In this document: positions 35,012 through 43,604 of the stretch, one piece after another
Layout of the letters: every line of letters starts with the position of its first letter
Position numbering within the stretch: position 1 is the stretch's first letter
Assembly (NCBI RefSeq): GCF_027891095.1
Contig: NZ_JAQIIO010000010.1
Location: 32,050-96,049 of the forward strand
Direction: 5' to 3'
Length of the DNA: 64,000 nucleotides
DNA from: Aliiroseovarius salicola
Lineage (GTDB): Bacteria > Pseudomonadota > Alphaproteobacteria > Rhodobacterales > Rhodobacteraceae
Translations under genes and position numbers: made by a program
Notes under the pieces: model-generated
Told to the model about the DNA's origin: nothing
What the model saw: the letters and a program-made list of their open reading frames with translations, nothing else
The model's database searches: none

Positions 35012-35413
35012 TTAGCTGTGGAGCGCGTTGGAAACTTCAATCAGATTTCCATCTGGATCACGCAGATAGAGCGATAGAATTGGCCCAGTGGCGCCGGTTC
35101 GCCGCACCGGTCCTTCTTCAATTCGGATCTCATGTGCTTGAAGATGTTGACGCCACTCATCCAAATCCCGATCTGACAGGAAACAAAGATCAGCAGATCC
35201 CGGAGCTGGCAGGGCGGCTTTTGGATCAAATGGCCCATCTGCCGGGTGCAGGTTAATCTTCTGTGCACCAAATGAAAGCGCCCATCTCGTGCTGCCATCT
35301 GCGGGCTCAAACGACACCGCCCGCATCCCCAAGATGTCTTCGTAAAACCGGATCGTGGCTTGCAGGTCGGCCACGGTCAGGACAAGGTGGTCTAACATGG
35401 ATACTGTCGGCAT
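35012..35413 (-). CDS. VOC family protein (glyoxalase/bleomycin-resistance fold)
   Basis: A 133-residue metalloenzyme-like protein with the typical MLDHLVLTVADL start, RFYEDILGM and the terminal LYLRDPDGNLIEVS, where the final Glu is the family metal ligand. His in the DHLVL segment is the other. Chemistry cannot be told. The start at 35413 has GGGGAAAGG upstream; the internal ATG at 35398 would also fit the family length. Confidence 0.85.
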   Translation of the reverse strand: MPTVSMLDHLVLTVADLQATIRFYEDILGMRAVSFEPADGSTRWALSFGAQKINLHPADGPFDPKAALPAPGSADLCFLSDRDLDEWRQHLQAHEIRIEEGPVRRTGATGPILSLYLRDPDGNLIEVSNALHS

Positions 35414-35462
35414 CGGCCTTTCCCCGGCTGTGTGCCCTCAGGCTGACAGGAGGGCGTTTGGG

Positions 35463-36266
35463 ATGCAAGACAAAGGCACTGAATTTGAAACCCTGACCGA
35501 TCCTATGAACCCGGTTAGGACAGCAACCCTCTTTACCGCACTGGGACTTGGCACGCCCCCTGCCGTAGGCGAACCATTGCCTCCGTTTTTTCATCAATTA
35601 CATTTCTGGAATGCACTGCCGCCCGAGCAGTTGGGTCGGGACGGGCATCCAAAAGTGGGCGGGTTGATCCCCGATATGGGGCTGCCGCGTCGCATGTGGG
35701 CGGGGGGGCGGCTTGCTTTTCGCGCACCATTGCTGGCGGGTGTGGAAGCGGAAAAGACCACTTGGTTGGAGCATGCCGAACAAAAGCAGGGCCGCACTGG
35801 CCCGCTTGGTTTTGTCACGCTGCGCCACGAGATCCGGCAGGATCATGAGCTGAAAATCACCGAATGGCAGGATCTGGTCTATCGTGAAGATCCCTCACCT
35901 GACGCCCCAAAGCCCAATCCGCAACCGGCCGCTGAGGATGAAGACAGCGAGGAAAGCTGGCAGTTTTCGTCGACACTTCTGTTTCGCTATTCCGCCCTGA
36001 CCTTCAACGGGCATCGGATCCACTACGACATTGATTACGCCCGCGACGTCGAGGGATATGCAGGGCTGGTGGTCCACGGTCCGCTTCTGGCGCAGCTCCT
36101 GATGCTCAAGGCCGAGCGTGAACTTGGCCCACTTTCCGGTTTTCGCTTCCGCGCCATGTCGCCGGTTTTGCACACAGAGGGGGCCACGCTTTGCCGCAAA
36201 GGGCAGGTCTTATGGGTGCGCGGACATGACGGGCGGCTCTGCATGTTGGCCGAAGCAGAGCTTTAA
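35463..36266 (+). CDS. HTD2/mesaconyl-CoA-hydratase-like hotdog dehydratase
   Basis: A 267-residue double-hotdog protein. The N-terminal part has LPPFFHQLHFWNALPPEQLGRDGHP, GLIPDMGLPRRMWAGGR and the C-terminal hotdog has RIHYDIDYARDVEGYAGLVVHGPLLAQLL, with the family His and Asp. It matches FAS1-like/HTD2 hydratases that act on acyl-CoA esters (for example C4-mesaconyl-CoA). ATG at 35463 has CAGGAGGG nine bases upstream. Overlaps the divergently placed VOC region only by promoter sequence; converges with the FAD oxidoreductase by 4 nt. Confidence 0.82.
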   Translation: MQDKGTEFETLTDPMNPVRTATLFTALGLGTPPAVGEPLPPFFHQLHFWNALPPEQLGRDGHPKVGGLIPDMGLPRRMWAGGRLAFRAPLLAGVEAEKTTWLEHAEQKQGRTGPLGFVTLRHEIRQDHELKITEWQDLVYREDPSPDAPKPNPQPAAEDEDSEESWQFSSTLLFRYSALTFNGHRIHYDIDYARDVEGYAGLVVHGPLLAQLLMLKAERELGPLSGFRFRAMSPVLHTEGATLCRKGQVLWVRGHDGRLCMLAEAEL

Positions 36267-37312
36267 AGGCTTGCCTCCACCCGGAACCGCTCTGGTATCC
36301 GATCTTCGCCTTCCAGCACCAGATCAGCCATGACCTCTGCCACATTGGGGGCCATGCCAAACCCGATCTTGAACCCGCCATTGGCGATATATTCCTGATC
36401 TCGTCCCGGCCAGAGGCCAAGCATGGGCGCCCGACTGCGCGCACGTGGCCTGAGCCCCGCCCAGCGTTCGATCACCGGGGCGGCGCGTAGTACCGGCAGG
36501 ACCTCGCCGGCCTTGAGTAGAATGTCGTCCAAAAGCTCGTCGGTTTCATCTGGCGAGGCATAGTCCCGCTCAGAGGTTGATCCGACCGCCACGGTCCCGT
36601 TTTCATGCGGCACAATCAGCACCGGCCCAGCCGCCACCTGCGCCATGCCGCGCGCGTCCAATCCCAACAGGGCGGCTTGGCCTTTGACGCCATTACCAAC
36701 CTGCTTGTCGCGTTCGGCAGACAGGGTTTGCAACCCGGCAAGTCCGGTGGCCCAAATCACGCGCCCCTGTGCAGGCGCGTCACCGATCACAACCTCTCCA
36801 CCCAAGGCCTGAATGGCACTGGCCATCGCATTACAGGCGGATCGAGGATGAATGCGGGCACTGAGGGTGTCGTGAATCAGCCGGCCGGTCTCAGATTGGG
36901 GAGACCAATCCCCTCCGGTGGCCTCGACCACCTCCCAGCGGGCCATGCCCTGCCAGCATTCCCGCGCCGTCTGCGCTCGCTCCCGCGCCAGTTCCAACCC
37001 ACGTTCAGTGTCAATCGGTTGCAACCGCCCAACACGCCCATAGCCCGTAGGCAGACCTGACAACTCGGCGGCCCGCTGCCAGAAAGCCTCGGCCATGATC
37101 AGGCTTTGAAACTGAAATTCCTTGATGTCATTCCAGTTTTCCGGTGCATGGGGCGCCAACATGCCGACCACACCACCAGAGCAGCCTGCGGCAACCCCCG
37201 TGCGTTCAATCACCCGCACCTTCGCCCCGCGCAAAGCACAGGCAAATGCCACGCTCAACCCGAACACACCAGCGCCCATCACGGTCACATCCACTGTTGC
37301 CAAAACGGACAT
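36263..37312 (-). CDS. FAD-dependent oxidoreductase (DAO family), possible MnmC(o)-like enzyme
   Basis: A 349-residue DAO-type flavoenzyme. The FAD motif is VMGAGVFGLSVAFACALRG (GxGxxG at about 13-18) with RTGVAAGCSGGVVGML following, and the C-terminal FAD contact is NGGFKIGFGMAPNVAEVM. It is divergent from the tRNA methyltransferase gene mnmD (44 nt between the ATG codons). In E. coli the FAD oxidase and methylase are one protein, MnmC, so this could be the missing oxidase half; glycine/D-amino-acid oxidation is the alternative. Confidence 0.83.
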   Translation of the reverse strand: MSVLATVDVTVMGAGVFGLSVAFACALRGAKVRVIERTGVAAGCSGGVVGMLAPHAPENWNDIKEFQFQSLIMAEAFWQRAAELSGLPTGYGRVGRLQPIDTERGLELARERAQTARECWQGMARWEVVEATGGDWSPQSETGRLIHDTLSARIHPRSACNAMASAIQALGGEVVIGDAPAQGRVIWATGLAGLQTLSAERDKQVGNGVKGQAALLGLDARGMAQVAAGPVLIVPHENGTVAVGSTSERDYASPDETDELLDDILLKAGEVLPVLRAAPVIERWAGLRPRARSRAPMLGLWPGRDQEYIANGGFKIGFGMAPNVAEVMADLVLEGEDRIPERFRVEASL

Positions 37313-37356
37313 CCTTCCTCATTGTCGCCCAGTTGCACCCACTCATAGGCGATCGG

Positions 37357-38043
37357 ATGGGACAGGACCAGACAGCGAAGCTCGAATGGAAAGAAAGCGG
37401 CGTTCCCGTCGCGACACGTTTTGACGACCCGTATTTCAGTCTGGAAAACGGGCTGGATGAAACGCGGCATGTGTTCTTGGCGGGAAATGACCTGCCAGCG
37501 CGGTTTCGACCGGGATTCCATGTGGCAGAACTCGGGTTTGGAACCGGGTTGAATATGTTGGCGACGCTGATGGCTTGGCAGGCGGCAGGTGCTCCTGAAG
37601 GGGTGCGCTTTACCTCCTTTGAGGCTTTTCCGATGAGCGTGGCTGATGTTAGTAGAGCGCTTGAGGCGTTCCCCGAGGCACGTGCCTTGGCGGACCCTTT
37701 TCTTGACGCATGGGGAGCGGGAAGACGCCTGTTTGACGTTCACGGTCTGAGTGTTGAAGTGGTCGAAGGCGACGCGCGCAAAGAACTAGGTCGCTGGACC
37801 GGACATGCGGATGCATGGTTTCTGGATGGGTTTTCGCCTGCCAAGAACCCGGAGCTGTGGGGCGAAGACCTCATGACCGAGATTGGCCATCACACTGCGC
37901 CCAATGGCACGTTTGCGACATATACTGCCGCCGGTTTCGTACGGCGCGCGCTAGACGCCGCTGGTTTTGACGTGGAACGTTCGCCCGGATATGGGCGCAA
38001 GCGGCATATGAGCCGTGGGATCCTGCGCCCACGGGAGATCTGA
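37357..38043 (+). CDS. mnmD: tRNA (mnm5s2U34) methyltransferase MnmD
   Basis: A 228-residue SAM methyltransferase like the N-terminal half of MnmC. Signatures: ATRFDDPYFSLENGLDETRHVFL at the start, SAM motif VAELGFGTGLN, and DAWFLDGFSPAKNPELWG. It converts nm5(s2)U34 to mnm5(s2)U34 in tRNA wobble bases. Start at 37357 is inferred from family length; its ribosome site is weak. Stop overlaps the next gene (TGATG). Confidence 0.92.
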   Translation: MGQDQTAKLEWKESGVPVATRFDDPYFSLENGLDETRHVFLAGNDLPARFRPGFHVAELGFGTGLNMLATLMAWQAAGAPEGVRFTSFEAFPMSVADVSRALEAFPEARALADPFLDAWGAGRRLFDVHGLSVEVVEGDARKELGRWTGHADAWFLDGFSPAKNPELWGEDLMTEIGHHTAPNGTFATYTAAGFVRRALDAAGFDVERSPGYGRKRHMSRGILRPREI

Positions 38044-38903
38044 TGGAGCAAAACACTCGCATTGGCATCTGGCTGATGGTGGCAGCAACCTTCGTTTTTG
38101 CAATGCAGGACGGGATCTCGCGTCATCTGGCCGGAGAATACAATGTCTGGATGGTGGTAATGATCCGCTATTGGTTCTTCGCCGCATTTGTCGTGTGGCT
38201 GACCCGGCGATCAGGCGGTTTGCGCAATGCGTTGCGCCCGGCAAAGCCTGTGTTGCAGATATTTCGCGGCGCTCTGCTAGCGTTGGAAATTTGTGTCACG
38301 GTTCTGGCCTTCACGCTGTTGGGCTTGGTGGAAAGTCACGCAGTTTTTGCCTGTTACCCACTGATTGTTGCTGCGCTCTCTGGTCCCGTACTTGGAGAAA
38401 AAGTGGGCTGGAGACGTTGGGCCGCGATTGCAGTTGGCTTTATCGGTATTCTGATCATTTTAAAGCCAGGTTTCGGGGTCTTTGCCCCCGAAGCGATTGT
38501 CCCACTCGTCGGCGCAGCAATGTTTGCGCTTTACGGTCTTTTGACCCGCTATGCCTCGCGCTTTGACAGCACACAGATCAGTTTCTTCTGGACCGGCATC
38601 ACCGGCGCCATTGTGATGACCGCAATCGGTGCCTGGTTCTGGGAGCCAATGAGCGGTGGTGATTGGATCTGGATGATTGTTCTTTGCATAACAGGTGTTC
38701 TGGGGCACTGGCTCTTGATCAAATGCTATGAAATGGCCGAAGCCAGCGCTGTGCAGCCTTTTGCCTATCTGCAGCTCGTATTTGTATCGACCCTTGGTGT
38801 GGCGGTGTTTAACGAAGTGATTGAAACAAATGTCATTATCGGAGCGGTGATCGTTGTTGCGGCTGGGGTATTCACGTTGCAGCGGACCCGCAAAGCGACA
38901 TAG
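38043..38903 (+). CDS. EamA/DMT family transporter
   Basis: A 286-residue inner-membrane protein with ten hydrophobic helices in two EamA halves (MVAATFVFAMQDGISRHLAG in the first; GAAMFALYGLLTRYASR in the second). The family exports amino acids and other metabolites. Translation is coupled to mnmD by TGATG. It converges with the Slt gene with a 6-nt gap. Confidence 0.9.
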   Translation: MEQNTRIGIWLMVAATFVFAMQDGISRHLAGEYNVWMVVMIRYWFFAAFVVWLTRRSGGLRNALRPAKPVLQIFRGALLALEICVTVLAFTLLGLVESHAVFACYPLIVAALSGPVLGEKVGWRRWAAIAVGFIGILIILKPGFGVFAPEAIVPLVGAAMFALYGLLTRYASRFDSTQISFFWTGITGAIVMTAIGAWFWEPMSGGDWIWMIVLCITGVLGHWLLIKCYEMAEASAVQPFAYLQLVFVSTLGVAVFNEVIETNVIIGAVIVVAAGVFTLQRTRKAT

Positions 38904-38909
38904 CCCATC

Positions 38910-40859
38910 CTATTGCTTCAGTTCCCTGGAAAGTCGCATGGGTTCGGTCTTGCCGGTCAATCGGGCGCGATAAACCGGCAGGCTTTCGGTCACGCGCATC
39001 ACATAGTTACGGGTTTCGCGAAATGGGATATGCTCGATCCAGTCAACGATGTCGGTGCTTCGCGCGCGTGGATCCCCGAGCCGTTCCGACCAACTGCGGG
39101 ACCGTCCTGGACCGGCATTATATCCCACCGCAATCAATACCGGGTTGCCGTCGAAATCCTCGATGAGTTTTGCAAGATATTCCGATCCGAGCCGCGTATT
39201 GTAGGCGGAATCCTGAGTGAGGCGAGATTTGGAATATGAGATGTCCAGCCGTTTTGCCATATCCTTGGCGGTGCCGGGCATGAGCTGCATCAGGCCCCGT
39301 GCGCCAACCCCAGATACCACTTCCGGATCAAATTCGCTTTCGCGCCGCGCGATGGCAAGCTCCAGCGCCCGAGGAACCCCTGCGTTGCCTCGACCAATGT
39401 CCGGCGTGGGGAAATAGGGGCGGTGCAGGATCCAGCCCTGACGGGCAGCATATTTGGCGATCATGACACGCAGATGAGGCTCGTCCATACTTTCGGCCCA
39501 GCCAGCCAGATGTCCAATTTCATCGCGGGTCAGGCGTTCGGCCAGATGCACGGTAAACCGTTCCGTCCAATATAGTTCGCCTGTGGACTGCAACAGTCGT
39601 GCGGCTTGCATCACTGAGGTGGACCAGAAACCCTGCGCTTTGAAATCGCGATGGCGTTCCTGTCCGGTTAGGGCAGGATCCATTGGAATGCCAGCTTTCT
39701 CGGCGGCCAGCTGCCCGTAGAAACTGGTCTGGTATTTGGCCCCTTCCGTATAGGCCAGTTTTGCCTCTGTTGCGTTCCCCATTGCCTCATGGGCGCGGCC
39801 GATCCAATATCCTGCGCGGCCAAGTGAAATTGGCGTAAAGACACCTGCGCGAAACCGTTTGAAATGGTAAAGCGCGGTTTCTGCGTCGTTCAATTTGCGC
39901 AGCGATATATAACCGGCAAGCCACTCAAGGTCGTTGTAATTTGACCCTTCCGACATCTGGTGCATCGAAGCCAGCCGGTATGCTTGTTTGGGTTTTCCAT
40001 CCCGCATGGACCAGCGCGCAAGAACGCGTCGCCAGCTGCCCCAGCGCTCCGGTTCGCCTAGGGATCTCAACGATTTTGAGCGTTCGAGCAGCAGGTCTGT
40101 CGCATCCTGATTTCGACCTTTTCCTGCCCGCCAGAGAAACCGCTCATAGGCAAGACCGGGATCATCAGCCAGCGATGACGGCACCGCACTGATCAGCCCG
40201 TCAACGCCATCTTGTTTGCGGCGCAGCGCGATCTTTGCGCGGGCCAAACTGGCCTGACTTTTGCTCAGAAGCGGCAGCATCCGCGATGCATCTTTGGTAT
40301 TGCCACGCCAGAGCATGTTTTCGGTCCGGACCCGATGAGAGCCTTTGAGGATTTCGGGGTAACGAGACACAAAAGCGTTGTGTTCGTCTTCGTCCATCGA
40401 CAGAGAGTGCCATGCCGCGATCAACACGTCACGCTCCCCGTCCTGTCCGGTAGCTTTCAGCGCCTCAGCCAGACGAAGGGCCCCTCGCCCTGTTTGTGGT
40501 GGCTGGTCCTTGAAAAAGGCCAGCACCGGGGCAGGGGTGCCGCCACGCGGGATATTTCTCTCGGAACGTTTGCGCAGAAGTTTCAACCCCGGCCAATCGG
40601 CGCGACGCTCAAGAAACGCCCGCGTTTCACCAAACGAACCTTCGCCTTGGCGCAACCGGTGCCACTCTACAATGTCGAAAACAAGGGCGCCCCCGGCACG
40701 TGCTTTGGTCTGAGCTGCAGGCCAATCCTCGGTTCTGGAAAGCGCAATCGCCTCTTTCAACGCAGTGACAGAAGCCGCATCCTGAGCCTGTGCAGGACCG
40801 GTTCCAAGCAGAAATAGCGCAGCTAGCGCCGAGAACATGTGATAAATTCGTGCAATCAT
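38910..40859 (-). CDS. Soluble lytic transglycosylase (Slt70 type)
   Basis: A 649-residue periplasmic enzyme. Signal peptide at 1-25 (AQA end), a long superhelical U-domain of TPR-like helices (about 30-450) and a C-terminal SLT domain with ELAIARRESEFDPEVVSG (catalytic Glu), GARGLMQLMPGTAKDMA and NTRLGSEYLAKL. It cuts glycan strands with 1,6-anhydro ends during wall turnover. Divergent from dapA (138 nt between starts). Confidence 0.95.
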   Translation of the reverse strand: MIARIYHMFSALAALFLLGTGPAQAQDAASVTALKEAIALSRTEDWPAAQTKARAGGALVFDIVEWHRLRQGEGSFGETRAFLERRADWPGLKLLRKRSERNIPRGGTPAPVLAFFKDQPPQTGRGALRLAEALKATGQDGERDVLIAAWHSLSMDEDEHNAFVSRYPEILKGSHRVRTENMLWRGNTKDASRMLPLLSKSQASLARAKIALRRKQDGVDGLISAVPSSLADDPGLAYERFLWRAGKGRNQDATDLLLERSKSLRSLGEPERWGSWRRVLARWSMRDGKPKQAYRLASMHQMSEGSNYNDLEWLAGYISLRKLNDAETALYHFKRFRAGVFTPISLGRAGYWIGRAHEAMGNATEAKLAYTEGAKYQTSFYGQLAAEKAGIPMDPALTGQERHRDFKAQGFWSTSVMQAARLLQSTGELYWTERFTVHLAERLTRDEIGHLAGWAESMDEPHLRVMIAKYAARQGWILHRPYFPTPDIGRGNAGVPRALELAIARRESEFDPEVVSGVGARGLMQLMPGTAKDMAKRLDISYSKSRLTQDSAYNTRLGSEYLAKLIEDFDGNPVLIAVGYNAGPGRSRSWSERLGDPRARSTDIVDWIEHIPFRETRNYVMRVTESLPVYRARLTGKTEPMRLSRELKQ

Positions 40860-40997
40860 GGGCGAAATCTAATCGGACACGCTGTTAGTTCAACACACAT
40901 TCTTGGCATTTCTATCGAACCCGGCTAGTTTCCGCCGCGTTTGTGGGGCGATTCAGTAAGACCCCGCCATAACTGACAACAAACAAAGGAGCGTGTC

Positions 40998-41873
40998 ATG
41001 TTCAAAGGAAGTCTTCCTGCCCTGGTCACGCCGTTCAAGGACGGCGCAGTGGATTTCGACGCGCTCAAACGCTTGGTCAACTGGCAGATCGACGAAGGGT
41101 CGAACGGTTTGGTACCAGTGGGCACAACCGGCGAAAGCCCGACTCTGAGCCACGAAGAACATGAAGCGGTGATCGAGGCGGTGGTGGAAACCGCTGCGGG
41201 CCGCGTGCCGGTCATCGCCGGGGCCGGGTCCAACAACACTGTGGAAACCCTGCGCTTCATGGAACACGCCAAGCGCGTGGGGGCGACCGCTGGTCTGGTG
41301 GTCACACCTTACTACAACAAGCCGACCCAGCGTGGACTGATCCACCACTTCCGCACCGTGGCGGATGCCGTGGACCTGCCGATCGTGATCTACAATATCC
41401 CCGGACGATCCGTCGTGGACATGTCACCCGAGACCATGGGCGAACTGGCCCAGCACAAGAACATCGTAGGTGTGAAAGACGCCACCGGCGATCTGGCACG
41501 GGTGAGCTTTCAGCGCATGTCTTGCGGCAAGGATTTCATCCAGCTGTCGGGTGAAGACGCTACCGCGCATGGGTTCAATGCCCAAGGTGGGCAAGGTTGT
41601 ATCTCGGTCACGGCAAACGTGGCGCCGCGTCTGTGTGCCGACATGCAGGCGGCCACTCTGGACGGCGACTATACCAAAGCGCTTGAGATTGCCGACAAGC
41701 TGATGCCGCTGCACAAGGCGATCTTTATGGAGCCGGGCACTTGCGGCGCGAAATACGCACTGTCGAAACTGGGCGTCTGTTTGGAGGAGGTACGTTCACC
41801 GCTGGTCGGGCTGTCGGATGAGACCAAATCAGCATTGGATGATGCGATGCGTCACGCAGGCTTGATCAACTGA
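40998..41873 (+). CDS. dapA: 4-Hydroxy-tetrahydrodipicolinate synthase
   Basis: A 291-residue TIM-barrel enzyme that condenses pyruvate and L-aspartate semialdehyde, the first step of diaminopimelate and lysine synthesis. Schiff-base Lys in [10 protein letters not shown], Tyr in VIYNIPGRS, and [14 protein letters not shown] are present. AAAGGAG precedes the ATG. It stands alone with its own terminator. Confidence 0.97.
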   Translation: MFKGSLPALVTPFKDGAVDFDALKRLVNWQIDEGSNGLVPVGTTGESPTLSHEEHEAVIEAVVETAAGRVPVIAGAGSNNTVETLRFMEHAKRVGATAGLVVTPYYNKPTQRGLIHHFRTVADAVDLPIVIYNIPGRSVVDMSPETMGELAQHKNIVGVKDATGDLARVSFQRMSCGKDFIQLSGEDATAHGFNAQGGQGCISVTANVAPRLCADMQAATLDGDYTKALEIADKLMPLHKAIFMEPGTCGAKYALSKLGVCLEEVRSPLVGLSDETKSALDDAMRHAGLIN

Positions 41874-41892
41874 TCCGGCATATCAAGTTTAG

Positions 41893-41922
41893 AAGGCGCT
41901 CCAATCGGGGCGCCTTTTTTAT
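41893..41922 (+). terminator. Rho-independent terminator after dapA
   Basis: AAGGCGCTCC and GGGGCGCCTT form a 10-bp stem (one G-T pair) with an AATC loop, followed by a run of T. It lies 20 nt after dapA; its tail overlaps the stop codon of the convergent RidA gene. Confidence 0.85.
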
Positions 41923-42329
41923 TTGGAGTGTCGAATTTCCGGAATGACTGCATCCACTTCGATTTCCACCAGCCATTCAGGATTAACAAAGCGGCTGACC
42001 GCCATGATTGTGTCGACCGGACGCGAATCCGTGCAATAGGCTTTCCGTGCCTCAATGGCGTCTTTCCAAAGGTCGATATCTGTAAGGATAACCCGTGTCC
42101 TGACGATATCCTCAATCCCTGACCCCGCCTGTTCCAAGGCCGCTTTGATGATTTCGAAGCACTGGGTCGTTTGTGCAAAGACATCCCCGACGCCGACTGT
42201 TTTCCCATCTTCGTCGACCGGGGCGGTTCCTCCGACTGCGATGAAGTTTCCGACTTTGACCGCACGGCTGAAGCCGACGATTTCTTCCATTGGATTCCCA
42301 TTTGAGATCAGAACGCGACCGCCGGGCAT
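41919..42329 (-). CDS. RidA family protein (YjgF/UK114)
   Basis: A 136-residue protein starting at the ATG at 42329 (AAGGAG upstream). RidA features: SRAVKVGNFIAVGGTAPVD, TTQCFEIIKAALEQAGSGIEDIVRTRV, and a C-terminal VEIEVDAVIP. Arg105-equivalent in the family deaminates reactive enamine/imine intermediates; here an Arg in VRTRV region and the EIEVDA motif are kept. Cytosolic, trimeric. Confidence 0.87.
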   Translation of the reverse strand: MPGGRVLISNGNPMEEIVGFSRAVKVGNFIAVGGTAPVDEDGKTVGVGDVFAQTTQCFEIIKAALEQAGSGIEDIVRTRVILTDIDLWKDAIEARKAYCTDSRPVDTIMAVSRFVNPEWLVEIEVDAVIPEIRHSK

Positions 42330-42455
42330 GGTGCATCTCCTTTTCAGCAATGTCTTCATATTAGCATATTCGAAGAGCTGGCGTTGCGGGTGGTATTTCG
42401 ACCTTTCGCATTGGACCTCTGCGTGACAGAGTGCGCAGGACATAAGGAGTGACCC

Positions 42456-42935
42456 ATGTCCGAAATCCGAGAAGGCGAAATTGCCTTGCCGTTTGATCCG
42501 GCGGACGAGGCCGGCCCCTTGGTAGCCTTTATCGGCAAGGTGCGCAGCCCGTGGGAGAAGGGCACCGCCCCTGGCAATTTAGCGGGTGCCCGTGAACGTG
42601 GGGGCGAATTCGCAATTGTGCTTGATCCGCGATATCAGCAAGGGCTCGAAGGGCTGTCGGTCGGACGTCATATCATCGTGATGTATTGGATGGATCGCGG
42701 GCGGCGCGACTTGATTGTGCAATGCCCGCGTCACACAAATGGCCCACGTGGGGTGTTTTCCCTGCGCTCTCCGGTGCGACCCAATCCAATTGCTCTGGCA
42801 ACCGTGAAAATTACCTCGATCAAAGGAAATCGGATCGGGATTGACGCCATAGATTGTTTTGATGGCACACCCGTGGTGGACATCAAGCCCTGGATTGCCA
42901 CCATTGATCAGCCGCAAGACGGGGTGCAGTGCTAG
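42456..42935 (+). CDS. trmO: tRNA (N6-threonylcarbamoyl-A37) methyltransferase TrmO
   Basis: A 159-residue SAM-dependent protein of the TrmO/TsaA(YaeB) family. Motifs: FIGKVRSPW, the substrate-handling [34 protein letters not shown] and VDIKPW near the end. It methylates t6A37 to m6t6A37 in tRNA-Thr. It is not related to the t6A synthesis enzyme TsaC/Sua5 found at 55998. It precedes smpB with a 41-nt gap. Confidence 0.92.
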   Translation: MSEIREGEIALPFDPADEAGPLVAFIGKVRSPWEKGTAPGNLAGARERGGEFAIVLDPRYQQGLEGLSVGRHIIVMYWMDRGRRDLIVQCPRHTNGPRGVFSLRSPVRPNPIALATVKITSIKGNRIGIDAIDCFDGTPVVDIKPWIATIDQPQDGVQC

Positions 42936-42976
42936 AGAGGCTGGACACTGGCCACGCCAACCCCTACATCCGATTT

Positions 42977-43465
42977 ATGGCTAAGAAGAAGAAATCCGTA
43001 AAAGAAGATGGCAACTACAAGGTGATCGCGGAAAATCGCCGTGCGCGGTATGATTATGCGATCGAAGATGACATCGAATGCGGGATTGTCCTGCAAGGGT
43101 CCGAGGTGAAATCCCTTCGGACTGGTGGGTCGAATATCGCAGAAAGCTATGCGGCGGTTGAGGATGGTGAACTTTTTCTGACCAACGCCTATATCGCGCC
43201 ATATAAACAGGCGGTGACCTGGGGGCATCTGGAGCGTCGCAAGCGCAAGCTATTGGCCTCTCGGCGCGAGATCGCCCGGATGTGGAAAGCAACCCAGCGC
43301 GAGGGGATGACCCTTGTGCCGATGGTTATGTATTTTAACCACAAGGGTCTGGTGAAGATCAAAATCGGTATCGCGAAGGGTAAGAAAGCCCATGACAAGC
43401 GGGCGACTGAGGCCAAGCGCGATTGGGGCCGGCAAAAGCAACGCCTGTTGCGTCACGGCGAATAA
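42977..43465 (+). CDS. smpB: SsrA-binding protein SmpB
   Basis: A 162-residue basic protein that brings tmRNA to stalled ribosomes. Signatures: [43 protein letters not shown] and [12 protein letters not shown] near the end. ATG at 42977 (MAKKKKS) rather than the longer 42929 start. The ssrA (tmRNA) gene was not found in the window. Followed by repeat copy D. Confidence 0.96.
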   Translation: MAKKKKSVKEDGNYKVIAENRRARYDYAIEDDIECGIVLQGSEVKSLRTGGSNIAESYAAVEDGELFLTNAYIAPYKQAVTWGHLERRKRKLLASRREIARMWKATQREGMTLVPMVMYFNHKGLVKIKIGIAKGKKAHDKRATEAKRDWGRQKQRLLRHGE

Positions 43466-43522
43466 GATTTGAATTCTTGAACTGAGTGCCCTCGCCACTG
43501 GCTCGGGCCGCGCGGCGGCGAT

Positions 43523-43601
43523 GGCTCATCTGCGATGAGCCTGAGGGGCGCTGCCCCTCGCGAGCGGGCTCGCCCTCCCCGAGGTATTTATTGCAAGAAA
43601 A
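43523..43601 (+). repeat. Dispersed intergenic palindromic repeat, copy D (extended)
   Basis: Plus strand: GGCTCAT hairpin ATGAGCC (43523-43541), AGGGGCGCTGCCCCT, spacer, CTCCCCGAGGTATTT and a TTGCAAGAAAAA tail. It lies between the convergent ends of smpB and moeA. The GAGGTATTT block is kept although the preceding TGAG is changed. Confidence 0.8.
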
Positions 43602-43604
43602 AGC

